A stretch of DNA of 64,000 nt, taken from positions 61,412,439-61,476,438 of the forward strand of contig NC_134847.1 in assembly GCF_965363235.1 (NCBI RefSeq), written 5' to 3'. The stretch comes from Mytilus galloprovincialis. Taxonomy: Eukaryota; Mollusca; Bivalvia; Mytilida; Mytilidae. Position numbers and translations under genes: made by a program. Each line of letters begins with the position of its first letter. The stretch's first letter is position 1. The notes beneath the pieces are model-generated. The model was given only the letters and a program-made list of their open reading frames with translations, had not been told where the DNA came from and did no database searches. Shown piece after piece: positions 1 through 12,845 of the stretch.

Positions 1-1345
1 TTTTTGTAAGCCAACAGGACCGATTATTCATTTTCTGCACTATTGAAGCAAGATTTTTCATTTTCATTAAAGCAAGGGACTGATTATTCAGTTTCACAAC
101 TATATTTATCATATTCGAAGACACACAATTTTTAAATGATTTGTTTTGTAATAAATAATGTATAGTCAAGTCAGTATGTACCATTTAATCAGAATTGATG
201 ATCATGCTCTGCAGAAATGAATCTTTTATATTCCCAACTGCATATACATGTATTGCATACATACATAAAAAAAATTGAAGGGTTTTGGAGCCACTGAAGG
301 CCCAAGAAGCTATAGAACAAATGATGCAAAATCATGCTTTCTGTGTGTTCCGAAGACCCTTTCATAATCTGAAAATGCAAGTTTTCATTTAGTCATTTTT
401 TTACAGTCTTTTGGTCTCAAAGCAAAATGTATAAATTCAGTGTAAGACTTAAGTTTCTAGGTACAACATCAAAAGACCAATGTGCATGATAAAGCAAAAT
501 TAGAATTCACATAGTTAAGTCTGTGGCTGCTGTTTTTTTTTTAAAGTCAGGATCAAGTTCATAACAAAATTACTATATTTCAAAAGGAATGCAACACTGA
601 CAGAATACAGAAGGGCAAACAATGAGCAAAAGACAAATAAATAAGAAACATTGTTCCCGAAAAATCAGGGCTAAGTCTGAAAGGAAACAGAACTTGCTTC
701 TTGCAAGACACTCGCTGTGAACACAATTTGATATGTATACAAGCGTTTGGTTTTGAAATGTCCTACAAGAGGCATTTGCCTCAATGTAGTTACGGCCCTG
801 TTAAAATAAAAGAGAGGTAAGGTTTCCTGAGACAATATACCTCAAATTTTCAGACATTTCATGTATTATTTATTTAAATAACACTTATTCTTTTATTATT
901 AAAAAAATGGGAAGTGCTTCCCGATTTTTTTTTTTTTGGGGGGGGGGGGCAATGAATTAATAAAGAATCTGGTGCTATCTTATACTTTCGATTAGACCTG
1001 CTGAGTTATTTATTTTCAATACATTGAAAGTCAGGTAATTTATTTTCAAACTACCACAGAACAAACCATTTCTTTTTGTGATTATCAAGACTGAGTTATT
1101 TATTTTCAAAACCTGCCCCCCCCCCCCCCCCCCCGAATATCAAATGGTTGTACCCTTACCAACAAAACAGATAAAAATAAATACAATTATGTAAACAATT
1201 AACAAATAAATGATACGATTTCGTAAATCAACAATACTGATATACAAATAAGGATGATAATTTATGATAAAATATACATTTTTATGATCATGCATTCTGA
1301 ACAAATGAGTTTTTTTTTCAAACAGACTCTATTGTCTGCGTTCTG
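1..1345. other. Region downstream of SAR1-like copy 1, no gene seen
   Basis: No convincing coding exon was found. The stretch holds a G run (about 941-950), a run of 19 C at 1116-1134, and from about 1150 to 1345 the likely 3' untranslated region of copy 1. That last part matches the DNA downstream of copy 3 (about 28945-29100) nearly base for base, so it belongs to the duplicated gene unit. The C run marks the point where the match stops. Confidence 0.5.
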
Positions 1346-4300
1346 TCAGTTAGTTCGATCATTTTTCTGTATCTGTTTGACCATCCATCTAAAGCCATCA
1401 ACATATCCAATCTGTTGTACAACACTACTCATTACTAAGGTACATGGTCTGGTGCTGGATTTATCTTCTGTATTTACCTATAAATGGAGAATTTGTGAAC
1501 TTAGATTCAAGAAGATGTGGCATGAGTGCTAATGAGACAAATCTCCATCCAAGTCACAATTTGTCAAAAAAAAAACATTATAGGTCAAATTTATTTGTTT
1601 TACTTGACAGGATATAAATGAGAAAAAAGAAAAGTTTAAGAAAATATACTGTAATTGAGTATTAAGGTTAATGCTTTTCCTGCCCATCAACCAAATCGTC
1701 GAAAATTGGTACTCCACGAATATTAATAAGAATTCTAAGGTACGTCAATGAGAGTTCAAACAAAACTTTATGACCCCTTGGCTTTCTGTTTTATCATGCC
1801 TACTGTAATATCAGTTTTTCAAACTTACGTTTTCCGATAAGTACATGTTTATTCCAAGCTCTTGTATAAGTTGTTCTTTACCATAGCAACCATGTCTGTC
1901 TATTTTGTTACCAAGTATAAGGATTGGTACATCGGATACTATTTCATCTGTAAGAATACCCTGAATAAAAAGTTAACCTGATTATTATAATTAACTATTT
2001 TTTTTTTTTTTTTGCTTAAAAAATGACTTTTTCGCGTAAAATTATATCTTTTTATGGGGATTCAAACGCTGATAAAATATTATAAGACATTCAAAGTGTA
2101 TTTTCTATGTTCATACACTCACTTTTTATAATGAATATCCACAATTATTAATTAAAGCTATCTGTTGACTTGGTCTTACGTCGACTTGAACTTATGCAAT
2201 TCCTTTTTTGCTGCTTTTTTTTTCTGAAGTACGAGATTTTTCACATTTGCAAACAGAGCTTTATATACAAATAAGAAGATTTGGTATATAAGCAAAGAGA
2301 CAGCTCTCCATACAAGTCATAATGTGTGAAAAGGAAAACAGTATAGGTCAAAGTACGGTCTTCAACACGAATCCTTTGCTCATACCGAAGTTGTTCAAGC
2401 TACAATGGGTACTAATGAAACAGGGACCTTCACTGAGATAGCTGTATCAGTGGAGTAATTGTTAACAGTGTGCAATACTGTTGTTGAATAATAAGAAAAA
2501 CAATGGGCCCAGAAAATTATTTCAACAGAACAACTAACGGTCTAATCTATATAAAAAACGAGAAACGTAAAACAATTATTAACCACATCAACAAACGACA
2601 ATCACAACAGGTTCCCGACTTACTGCGTTATGTTTACTGGCCTCTACTGTAACAACAGTTTCTTAGGACCCTCCGTGCTATGTGAAAAGATATACACATT
2701 TTTCAGAAAAAGACAAGTTAAAGTGTTAGATTGTTAATTATTGTAAGCATTTCAGATCTTTGTAAACACTGGATTTTACGTGCTTATATTATCCATTTCA
2801 CTGACTTTTACGCTGGGCTTTACACGTGTTTCAGCATTACATGACTTACAGTTATTTCTTCTCTAGCCTCTGGTAGTCTTTCAATGTCACAACCATCAAC
2901 CATAAACACTATACCATCAACTGCTGGGAAATATGTCCTCCAAACTTTTCGTCGTGCTGGTAAAATAAATACCAAAATTTTATACAACTACCATTATAAG
3001 CAACTACACAATGTTGAACACTTACAAATCATTTTTTATTGAATGATTGCCCAGTAAAGCGATAGGAACAGAAAGCGCTTTTTATTCAACATGCTTTCTT
3101 CATTTGACATCTGAATTTCATACATCTTAAAATTGAGTATTCATTTTGGCAGATATGCTGGTTTACCTCTATCGTTTTTCTTCTTCCTTAAATCTTCAAC
3201 CCTTAAATACATAAAACCAATTGAAGTTTCAGATGCCTGTGGATATAAATATTTTTTTCAATGGTTTTATTTGACAATGATAGTGGTTTTACTGTGTTGT
3301 AATTACCTGATGCATGTCCTCCTAGATCGTACGCTTGACAAGTCACTTTACCCATCGTGAGCTCCTCTGACCCTGGTTTATAAATAAATTAAAAAACATA
3401 TATAATTTTTATTATATTGTCAATGCAAGAGGATTTCGATAGTCTAAACAAAGCAATGCTACATTCAGTAGCCTGTTATTGCTGGTTTTTGTTTGTTGCT
3501 GTATAGCATAGACACGATAAGATGTGGTATGAATGTCAATGAGACAAATCTCCATCCAAGTCACAATTTGTAAAAGTAAACCAGTATAGGTCAAAGTATG
3601 GTCTTCAACACGAAGCCTTGGCTCACATCAACAGCATTCACACATGTTTCGAACACAAATCAGGCCGTTAGTTTTTACCGTCTAAATTAATCTATATTTG
3701 TCATATCTGAACATTTGATAGAGTGTTTTGTGGTATGTATTTTGCTCATTGTTTAGGGTTGTATGCTGATCTAGATATTTGTGAACTTTTTTAATTGTAT
3801 TTAGTTTTATTAATGTTTAGTATGTTAACTTAACTGTTTTGCAGAATGTTTGTCCTGACATTTGAAATTGATTTTCATTGGCACTCATACCACATCTTCT
3901 TATTTCTATTTGTTTATCTACACAACCGTTTGATTATGTATTAAGACAGAAAAATATAGTTTACTTCAAAGCAACCTGCATGTGCTTGTAACAAATTTCA
4001 AAACTTATACATAACACAGGGTTACCAAAGTATCTGCCCTGAATCGTCCTTAGACTCGACAAGTAATAAATGAGTTATTGGGAACTAACCTACAAAACGA
4101 ATATTATGTTTTATAATCGTTTATACATTGAACCCTCGTTGTATATGAATATGTGTACGATTAACAGGTAGCATATTATTGAACGTTACAATATCCAATT
4201 TTATGTTGGCTTAACATCCTAAGCCGTACTGTGTACTAGTATATAAAAACAACTTACATGGTTGATTTGTTGGTGGATATTGCACAAGACGCCCATCTTT

Positions 4301-5511
4301 TATCTTCGATAGAAGAGTTGATTTTCCAGCGTTATCTAGTCCAATGATGAGCAATTTGCATTTCTTGTTCATGAAACCTACAACCGGAAACTTAATTAAT
4401 ATTGTATTTTGCGAACTTAGTTGAAAAGCCATTTTTCGTTTACTGTTATACTGTTGTATACCATCTATATAGTTTTCTTATGCACACTCATTCTACATCA
4501 ACTGTACAGTACTGTTTTTTTTTAAAGCTTGACAGACAGAACAGATAATCATAATGTTAATTAACGAACAAGCACATTGTTATGTATTTGTCAATGTAAA
4601 GTCTCTATTTGCCTTTGCGACAATGTTGACCTAACATTTGTGTTGGCTAGTCTGTTTGAATTCCTTTCTGTCTTATTAATCCTCAAGTATTTAAAAATTC
4701 TCGCACATCTTTAAGCCGCGTTCCTAATGAGAGCTACATTCAAATTTGTTGTTTTCATTAATTGCGTTAATGATACATGTATGTCGATGTAAATATTCTA
4801 TAAATCAAAGTTAAAATTTATTGAAAATGATACCAACGCTGTTAATTCAGACATATTATATAATTGCGATAGGTTTTTGCTTCATTAAAACTCTTAATAT
4901 ATTGATCATATTTTGAAATGTCATACATCAATCTGTTAATTATTAATCCTATTCAAAATTCACGCAATAATTTAATTGTAAAAAGTAAAATCACAAAAAT
5001 ACTGAACTCCGAGAAAAATGTAAACGGGTTCAAAAACGAAGCTTTCTATACACAATAAATAATCTAACACCCTCTCAACAGTTACCAAAAATATATCATG
5101 TATATGTTGTGTAAATACCCCCTTTTTCCTTCCTTTTTTCAGTATGCATAGTATTCAATATGCGATACATTTACGAACGCCAAATAAATGAAAAGTGTTA
5201 GCATGTGCTTTCATATAATAATCACCCAAAACCAGTCCCCTTTTTATGTACTGAATTGTACTGTGTGCCATTCTATTAATACAGCGAATGTTTCAACATA
5301 ACCGTTTTAAACGATTTGTCTTATGATGTTTTATTTTAAATTCAAATTGAGCTCATGTGTGTTCAAAAGTTTTATCAATAAAGACCAAATAGGATATTAT
5401 ATTAAAGGAATTATGTAATAACTTATGATATAAAAATATAACAATATAAAAATTAAAAATAAACCTACCGAAATACTGCAATATAGTTATAAACCAGTCA
5501 AACAAAAACAT
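1346..5511 (-). CDS. SAR1-like small GTPase, copy 1 (type I), six exons
   Basis: Predicted exons, 5' to 3' on the minus strand, are 5511-5469, 4377-4258, 3372-3307, 2956-2850, 1960-1829 and 1477-1346. They total 600 coding bases (199 residues plus TGA), and every intron is GT-AG. The protein starts [15 protein letters not shown], matching the amphipathic membrane-inserting N-terminus of SAR1. The P-loop GLDNAGKS is at residues 27-34, the switch I threonine at 51, switch II DLGGH at 70-74, NKID at 130-133, and the C-terminal GFRWM resembles the SAR1 end. SAR1 proteins are about 198 residues and recruit SEC23/24 to ER exit sites. That role here is inferred from family. Residue 55 is Trp, encoded across an intron, where SAR1 usually has Thr. 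Codon 80 is an extra Lys not seen in copy 3. A 5.35-kb transposon block begins about 140 bases upstream of the start codon and may have moved the promoter. All G motifs are intact, so it looks functional. Confidence 0.9.
1509..1596 (+). repeat. Dispersed repeat family R1, 5' fragment
   Basis: Begins near AAGAAGATGTGGCATGAGTG and continues with the family's CTCCATCCAAGTCACAATTT segment. It lies in intron 5 of SAR1-like copy 1. At least 14 copies of this family occur in the window on both strands. Confidence 0.7.
2268..2690 (+). repeat. Dispersed repeat family R1, long copy in intron 4 of copy 1
   Basis: A diverged, nearly full copy running from the AAGAAGATTTGGTAT start through the AAAACGAGAAACG segment to about the TTTCTTAGGACC end. 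The same intron of copy 3 holds the matching copy at about 31137-31480, so this insertion is older than the copy 1/copy 3 duplication. Confidence 0.7.
3519..3720 (+). repeat. Dispersed repeat family R1 copy in intron 2 of copy 1
   Basis: Matches the family from GATGTGGTATGAATG through CAACACGAAGCCTTGGC. A short oppositely oriented piece of the same family (CTCATACCACATCTTCTTAT) lies at about 3884-3903. Confidence 0.65.
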
Positions 5512-5652
5512 TTTGAAGATTTCTTTGCTTACATACAATTAATGATTTAGTTTATGTTCATATTCATTATAAATATACAATTTCTTGTTCTATTTTTAGA
5601 TATATCCGTCAGTCCAAACATGTAACGGTATCCACGGTAGCAATGATCTAGT

Positions 5653-6101
5653 GGGGTAAATTCAGTAAAAAATCTCCCATTGACTTTAATGCTAATCTAT
5701 GTATGGAATTAAATTTATACCTGATTTACCTTTAGAAATTGGAAACTTTCATATTACATTCATGAAAGTACAAATGTAGCCCTATCTTTTGCACTAATAA
5801 AAACATAGGGTCATGCGGCATTTTTGGGCATTCACATGGCCTTGTTTACAAACAATGAAGATTCGCACTGAATTCCTATACTGACCCCCATTACTTTTCA
5901 AACCTGTAGTAAAAAAAGTTAGTACATTCAGCATTTATTTTTTATTTATTTTCAACTCTAGTTTTGATCCATCTGCCAAAAAATATTTATTACAAACATT
6001 ATCTACCAATCAGAAGAGCATATGACTTCAGTGTTATACAGAAAGCTCTCCCCTAAATGGGCGGTCCCTGATGACGTATATTTATTTACTGAATTTACCC
6101 C
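5653..6101. mobile_element. Inverted-repeat element M1, empty copy (449 bases)
   Basis: Terminal inverted repeats read GGGGTAAATTCAGTAAA on the left and TTTACTGAATTTACCCC on the right, with TA directly after the right end. No coding capacity is seen. The same sequence, without interruption, forms both arms of the element at 7345-10921. TA flanks and short inverted ends fit a nonautonomous Tc1/mariner-like MITE, but no transposase is present to confirm the superfamily. Confidence 0.8.
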
Positions 6102-7344
6102 TATAAGGGACTTTTTTACTTCTTTTCCCACTTTTTTTGTAATAAACATGTAAGGAATCCAATTTTCAAGTTCCAGTTTCAATACAACATTCATAAATGC
6201 TGAGTTTGTAAAGATAGAGCAAAATTTATACTACAGCCCATACTGCGGCCAATGTATATTTGGTATATAAAGTTGCACATTGACTGTTTTTAAAAGAATG
6301 GTGTAAAATACTATGTTTTATAAATATGAATTGTTTTCTGTGTTTGCTTTGACCAGTATTGCAAGCACACCTAGAAACTAAAGACTTGGTGTACTCTTAG
6401 TTAAATTTTTCCTTATATGGAAGTTTTTGATTAAATACCCTGAAAAGAGCACACAAGGACTTTTTAAAGGCTTTTTAAAGCAGTTTGATACCAAATAAAA
6501 CAACAATTATGTTTCATTATACTAAATCTGTGTTTTAATTACTTGTAAATTTCACAAAATGTCATTGACAATCACTCTGCAGAAATTCCTGTTACCCCAA
6601 CATCAGGATGGATTCTTCGCCAAAACTAGACAGCCAAAACTGAAGTAGAAAAAAGTGCCAAATATGAATAAATAAGTCTAAATAGAACCAAACTTTGCAT
6701 TTGGAAAATTAAAGTAACAATTTAGAATATTTAAAAGCAATTATTTAACAAAAAAATCCAATTACAAACATTTCAACACTAGTTTCCTAGATGAAGGACA
6801 TGTAATCATGAAAAGTTGTCTAGTATAGTTTTTAAATAAAGAATCGCAATGCGTTATGTGAAAATAAATGAATATCTTCATGCGGTCAGATTATTTGAGT
6901 GTTAAAATACTAGAAAAGTGCTTATTTACCACTTGTTCTACAACTTAACATGGGGAACACAGCTAAAAAAAATCACTATGTCAAAGGGAGGTAGTCCATT
7001 TTTTCATATGATTTTATATATATTATGAGGAGAAATATGTGCAAAATGTGATGTAAATGGGGAGGATATTTGTGCCTTTCATTGATATCATAACTCTAAA
7101 GTGTCATTTCTATTGTTTCTTTCAATCTGCACACAAAAACTGATTTTTAACATATACCCCATGCTTCCTCTCACAGTACACTCAGTGCATCCTGAATAGC
7201 CGCGGCTAAGATAGAAATTTGTGTAAAAAACAACTTCAAATGGTTCCAAAATCCTTCCATTACATTAAAATTTACAGGAAATGAGTTTGTGGATTATTGT
7301 GTGGCCTTGGACAAGTACAGTGAAAGAGTGCATATTTTCCTATA
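6102..7344. other. 1.24-kb spacer between two M1 copies, no gene seen
   Basis: AT-rich sequence with no persuasive open frame. It is part of the 5.35-kb block flanked by a 15-base direct repeat and has no counterpart at the matching site upstream of copy 3, so it arrived with the block or between its elements. Confidence 0.5.
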
Positions 7345-10300
7345 GGGGTAAATTCAGTAAAAAATCTCCCATTGACTTTAATGCTAATCTATGTATGGAA
7401 TTAAATTTATACCTGATTTACCTTTAGAAATTGGAAACTTTCATATTACATTCATGAAAGTACAAATGTAGCCCTATCTTTTGCACTAATAAAAACATAG
7501 GGTCATGCGGCATTTTTGGGCATTCACATGGCCTTGTTTACAAACAATGAAGATTCGCACTGAATTCCTATACTGACCCCCATTACTTTTCAAACCTGTA
7601 GTAAAAAAAAATTAGTACATTCAGCATTTATTTTTTATTTTTTTTCAACTCTAGTTTTGATCCATCTGCCAAAAAATATTTATTACAAACATTATCTACC
7701 AATCAGAAGAGCATATGACTTCAGTGTTATGCTAGACAGTATATCAGATTCATCCATACCATCAACATCAGGATCAAGCATTAACTCACCATCTTTCAAC
7801 ACAACATCATTCAGTACAGATATACCGATCATGACATCATCGCCTAAACCAGCCAAAACGAAACCAACCCCTAAGAAACAACTAAGACTGCTGAACATCA
7901 ACTTCCAGAGTCTAAGAAAAAAGGGTAAACTTCTGGAGGCAATCATAGAGTCAACTGATCCGGACATAATAATAGGCACAGAAACATGGCTAGATCCAAA
8001 CATTAAATCAAGTGAAATTTTCCCTGATTACCTTAAATATGATATTGAGTGAAGGGATCGTCCCAAAGACCCACATGGGGGAGTTTTGATAGCAGCCAAA
8101 CAAACATTACAACTAGGGAACATAACAAAAAGCGGTGAGATAGAACTATTAACTGGTACAATCGCGTTAGAAGGGAAAAAGAAAATGCTTATTGGTGCAT
8201 TTTATCGCCCTCCAGATAAAACAGATGACACCTACCTTAATACAGTTAAAGAGGAAATAAGTACCATCAAATCAAAACATCAAAAAAACATCTTCTTGAT
8301 TGGAGGTGACTTCAACCTACCAGATATAAATTGGCAAGAACAGACCATCACACATAGACAGTACCCACAAGAACCAGTCAAGCTTTTTTAGACACCGTAG
8401 CTGATAATGGTTTAGAACAAATCGTAGATTTCCCAACACGCAAAGAAAACACCTTGGATTTAATACTTACCTCTCATCCATCATTCAAACTAAGATGTAA
8501 ACCATTACCATCAATAGGAAACAGCGACCATGACATTGTCTTACTTGATATAGCATGTAAACCTTTAAAACCCAAACCAGTTAAAAGAAAGATATACCTG
8601 TGGAAAAAATCAGATATATATAAGATAAAGGAAGACCTCGAAACATTCAAGACATCTTTTAAAAACACCTGCAACAGAACTGTAGAATCCATGTGGCAAA
8701 GCTTCAAATCAGAAATTCAAAAAACCATTGAGAAGCGAGTACCAACAAAAATGACTCAAGGTAGACACACCCACCCATGGATGAACACAGCAATAAGACG
8801 CAAGATCAACCAAAAACAAAAAGCTCACAAGAAAGCTAGGAAAACCAAAAAGAAAAGAGACCAAGACAGATACAAGAGACTACGACAAGAAGTACAATGG
8901 GAAATACGACAAGCCAATAAGAAATACATGGAAGAAGTCAGCTCCAACTACAAGGACAACTCCAAGAAATTCTGGTCCTATATTAAAAGCAAAGGTCAGG
9001 AATGGACAGGAGTAGCACCATTGAAGAACAAAATGGGATTCCTCCAAAGCGACAACAAAAGCAAAGCTAATATTCTTAACGACCAATTCCAGTCCGTATC
9101 TACAAAAGAGAACCTGAACAACTTCCCAAATAAAGGGAAAAGTCCATATACCACCATGGCTGACATACAAATCAATGTAAAAGGAGTTCATAAATTATTG
9201 AAGAACCTGAAACCACATAAGGCTACTGGACCAGATGCTATACCATCCTGTATACTAAAGACAGCAGCAGACCAACTTGCTCCAATTCTTACAGAACTGT
9301 ACCAAGCATCCCTCAACACCGGAGAAGTCCCTCAAGACTGGAAAGATGCAAATGTAGTCCCACTCTTCAAAAAGGATGAAAGACACTTAGCATCAAACTA
9401 CAGGCCTGTTTCACTTACCTCCATTACATGCAAAGTCCTAGAACACATTGTACACAGCAGCGTAATGGACCATTTCGACAAATACAAAATTCTCACAAAT
9501 GCACAGCATGGATTCCGCAAACGACGATCTTGCGAATCCCAACTCATCATCACCATTCATGATATTGCATCGAAATTAAAAGGTAACAGCCAGGTAGATA
9601 TCATACTACTAGATTTTGCTAAAGCGTTTGATAAAGTGCCACACCATCGCCTACTACATAAACTTGAGTACTACGGAGTAAATCCTAAAGCAAACAGGTG
9701 GATAAGATCATTCCTACAAAACAGAATGCAAAGCGTTATTCTAGAAGGAGCTGTCTCTGAACAAGTACCAGTACTCTCTGGTGTTCCTCAAGGAACAGTC
9801 CTTGGACCCCTACTGTTCCTGGCCTACATAAACGACATGCCAGAAACAGCAACATCATCAGAGACCAAACTTTTTGCTGACGACAGCCTCCTCTATCAAA
9901 CCATCAGTAACCAAGCAGAAAGTGACCTACTACAGAAAGATCTCACATCATTAGAGGATTGGGAAGATAAGTGGCAAATGAGCTTCAATGCAAAAAAATG
10001 CATTGTAATTAGAATACAACCCAAGAACCGTCCTGTAATACCAACTAATTACAAATTACACGGACACACACTGGACACTGTTGAAGCTAGTAAATACCTA
10101 GGAGTTACTATCAGCAATAATCTAACCTGAGACAGACACATCGACAACATAGTGGGAAAAGGAAACAAAACACTAGGCTTCATACGACGTAACCTAAAAG
10201 ATTGCACTAAACCGGTCAAAGCAGCAGCATATTCAACAATAGTAAGACCTTCAGTTGAGTATGCTAGCACAGTATGGGACCCTACGAAACAGGCTAAAAT

Positions 10301-10921
10301 AAAAGCAATCGAGCAGGTACAGAAAAGAGCAGCTAGATTTGTTAACAACAACTACACAGACCGCACACCTGGCTGTGTAACAAAAATGGTAACATCTTTA
10401 AAATGGGAAAGCCTCGAAGACCGCAGGAAACAAAATAGGCTATGCATGCTATTCAAAATCCAACATGATCTGATAGACATAGATAGGCATTAATATCTAA
10501 CACCAAACGATAGCCGGACCAGAGGTAAAAACCGCTTCTTCCAAGAAAGGGCCACAACAGACGCCTTCGGACAATCATTTTTTCCAAGGACCATTAGAGA
10601 CTGGAACCAACTGCCAACATCCGCAACATCAGCTGACACAGTTGATGGATTCAGAGCTGCCCTGAAGGCATGCTCTGCTAAAATTTAGACAGTAACATCC
10701 TGTACATAGTTTTAATTGTATATATATAGAGAACGTTTTATCCTGCAAATAGCCAAGAGAAAACTTTCTGTGTTGTCCGACATTGCGTTAGTTTTCGCGG
10801 GACCTCATACATTCAAGATTTGAATTCGGTTCCTTACCTGGAAGAAGAAGAAGAAGAAGAGAAAGCTCTCCCCTAAATGGGCGGTCCCTGATGACGTATA
10901 TTTATTTACTGAATTTACCCC
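7345..10921. mobile_element. Inverted-repeat element M1, copy interrupted by a LINE
   Basis: Outer ends match the M1 copy at 5653-6101 almost exactly and are flanked by TA on both sides. M1 sequence runs 7345-7730 and resumes at 10861-10921. Removing the LINE between them gives a 447-base element. The near identity of the two M1 copies suggests they are young or recently homogenised. Confidence 0.85.
7731..10860 (+). mobile_element. Broken non-LTR retrotransposon (LINE) with endonuclease and reverse transcriptase
   Basis: The left part encodes an APE-type endonuclease (LRLLNINFQSL, GTETWLDP, GAFYRPP, GGDFNLPDINW). The long frame 8454-10130 is a reverse transcriptase with YRPVSLTS, AFDKVPHHRLL, GVPQGTVLGPLLF and the catalytic FADDSLLYQ, followed by the C-terminal AAYSTIVRPSVEYASTVWDP region and a final stop at 10686-10688. 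The left end lacks any ORF1 and is probably truncated. In-frame stops at 8050-8052, 10128-10130 and 10491-10493 and a frameshift near 8375-8392 show it is dead. The tail is a GAA repeat (10841-10860). The motifs place it in the broad CR1/L2/jockey-type group; the exact clade needs a tree. It sits inside an M1 element. Confidence 0.9.
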
Positions 10922-11002
10922 TAGTCTCGGTTACCCAGAGGCTTGAATTTTACAAATCTAACTATATTAATGCATAATAATGCGTCTGGGTGATCGAGAC
11001 TA
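10922..11002. mobile_element. Tiny inverted-repeat element, 81 bases
   Basis: Arms GTCTCGGTTACCCAGA (10924-10939) and TCTGGGTGATCGAGAC (10985-11000) pair with two mismatches, and TA lies at both outer ends. It abuts the M1 element directly and forms the right edge of the 5.35-kb inserted block. It could be a minimal MITE or the folded terminus of a larger element. Confidence 0.55.
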
Positions 11003-11110
11003 GCAATGATCTAGTATATGTATAATACACGTAAAATACACGACGACAAATCGTTGCTTTTAAATTTCTCAATAGGTATTTTCTTTCAATAGTAGATATG
11101 AACTATAAGG
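11001..11110. promoter_or_regulatory. Displaced upstream region of copy 1
   Basis: After the second copy of the 15-base direct repeat, the sequence (ATATGTATAATACACG and on through CGACGACAAATCGTTGC) matches DNA about 130-200 bases upstream of the copy 3 start codon (34163-34230). It was therefore adjacent to copy 1 before the block inserted. A promoter role is inferred only from position and conservation. Confidence 0.35.
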
Positions 11111-12060
11111 AAATTAGATTACATTTCAAAAAACTAAAATCACCTAGATTTATTTATTGTTATCAACCGTGTTTACGTGTTATAATATCTATTTATAGAT
11201 CAGATATAGTACGTTACTTAAAATAGATTGAGAAGTAAACTATTTCTAAGTTTGTATGAAAATAAGGAGGAGTAGTATGCAACTATACTTTTTGTAATTT
11301 AAATATACAAGAAATATGTGAGTTTAAGTCAAATTTTGGTGTAGACGAATTTGATATAAATTAAATGGCTTTTAAACATTGCGGAACAAATTATTGTTTT
11401 ACAAATATACAGTTTAAAATTGAGTGTAAAATGTTTGAAATATTTTTAACCTGGAGTATCATCAATAAGATTAATTTGTAGAAATGCAGAAAAATGTGTC
11501 GCAACTTTTCTAATGGTTTAGCAAATTTCAGTAGAACGTGCATGTATTGTTTCTTGTGTCTTGTAAATATTGTTTTGTATCAACCTCATGTATATACGTC
11601 AGGAACGATTTGTCAAAACGATGCATGAAAAAATATATACCAAACAGAGGGCTAACAGAATAGTCTAAAAATTATACGTTTGTATTTCAATGATACAACT
11701 CTTAGAGAGAGGCGGAAGTGAAAAAGGATAGTATAAAAAGTTGAAAACAAATTGAAAACTCCAGGCCGGGTAAAAAAACGAAAAAAAAACTACCAGAACA
11801 CAAACAATTAGTCTACAAAACACAACCATAAAAAATAAAACTAAGCAACATAATCGCCGAACCCACCATGCAATAACCGGCGACCTACACAAAAACTTTC
11901 AACTCTTTTTTTTTATTTTTTTTTTTTTTTTTTTTGAAAAGCCTGGATAGACAAAAACATGCACGTTTCAAAGACAATTCACTTTGTGGTTGAGAAAGTT
12001 ACATTCAGTTTGCATGGTTTGTAGAAGGCAACTTATTTTATAAATGAGGGACAAAATATA
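11111..12060. other. No gene seen
   Basis: AT-rich DNA with scattered T and A runs. Open frames here (for example 11665-11892, minus) are low complexity and lack domain signals or splice context. Confidence 0.5.
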
Positions 12061-12345
12061 CCAGAGGGACAGTCAAATTCATAGATCCAAAATAAACTGC
12101 AAACGCCATGGCTAAAAAAGAAAAAAACAAACAGACAAGTAGTAATAGAACATAATACATAACATAGAAAACTAAAGACTAATCATCACGAACCCCACCA
12201 AAAACTGAGAGTGATCTCAGGTGCTCCAGAAGGGTAAGCAGATCCTGCTCTACATGTGGCACCTGTCGTTTTGCTCATATGTTATTACAAACCCGGTAAA
12301 TAGTCTAATTCGGTAGGTCAAGGTCAAGGGGATTATAGCTACGAC
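12061..12345 (-). repeat. Dispersed repeat family R2 (3' tail of a retroelement)
   Basis: Contains GCAAACGCCATGGCTAAAAA and the segment giving GGTGCTCCAGAAGGGTAAGC. It matches 43180-43480 (minus) and 36120-36350 (plus), where the same tail follows a reverse-transcriptase-like fragment. The element is broken here and only the noncoding tail remains. Confidence 0.65.
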
Positions 12346-12763
12346 ATAAGGAATTAACATAACCGATAGTTTAGGTCCTCAATGCTTTTCAACTCTTCGT
12401 TCTTTATTTTGCATTTTAACTGGTTTTGATTCTAGTGTTGCTGATGAAACGCCTGTTCTGGTACGGTTTAATTGTTGTTTTAACAAAATATCAACATTTT
12501 CAAACATGAAAAACACCTATCAAATAAAAATAAAGAAAATCAACTGGTGTCTTTCTTCCTATTACGCGTGTGTTATGTGGACTATTATAACATGTTATTT
12601 TTACTATCAAGTTAAAATATTTGGAGACTTTTAATGAACACACTATTTGGAGATTTTATCATTCAAATAATTACAGGGGTGCATCTCTCAAATCTAGACA
12701 AAACCTTAATGGCACTACAAGACACAGAACACACAGGATTTGAGCAAAATACGTTATCAAAAT

Positions 12764-12845
12764 AAGGAGATGTGGTATGATTGCCAATGAGACAACTATC
12801 CATCAAAGTTCAAATGGAGCTCATGTAAGCAATATTTATTAGACC
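12764..12845 (+). repeat. Dispersed repeat family R1, 5' fragment
   Basis: AGATGTGGTATGATTGCCAA followed by TGAGACAACTATCCATCAAA. This subtype also occurs at 32388, 39322 and 48802. Confidence 0.65.

Noticed and set aside
7692-8003. 103-residue minus-strand frame
   Set aside because: It is antisense to the LINE endonuclease region; the plus-strand reading has clear family motifs.
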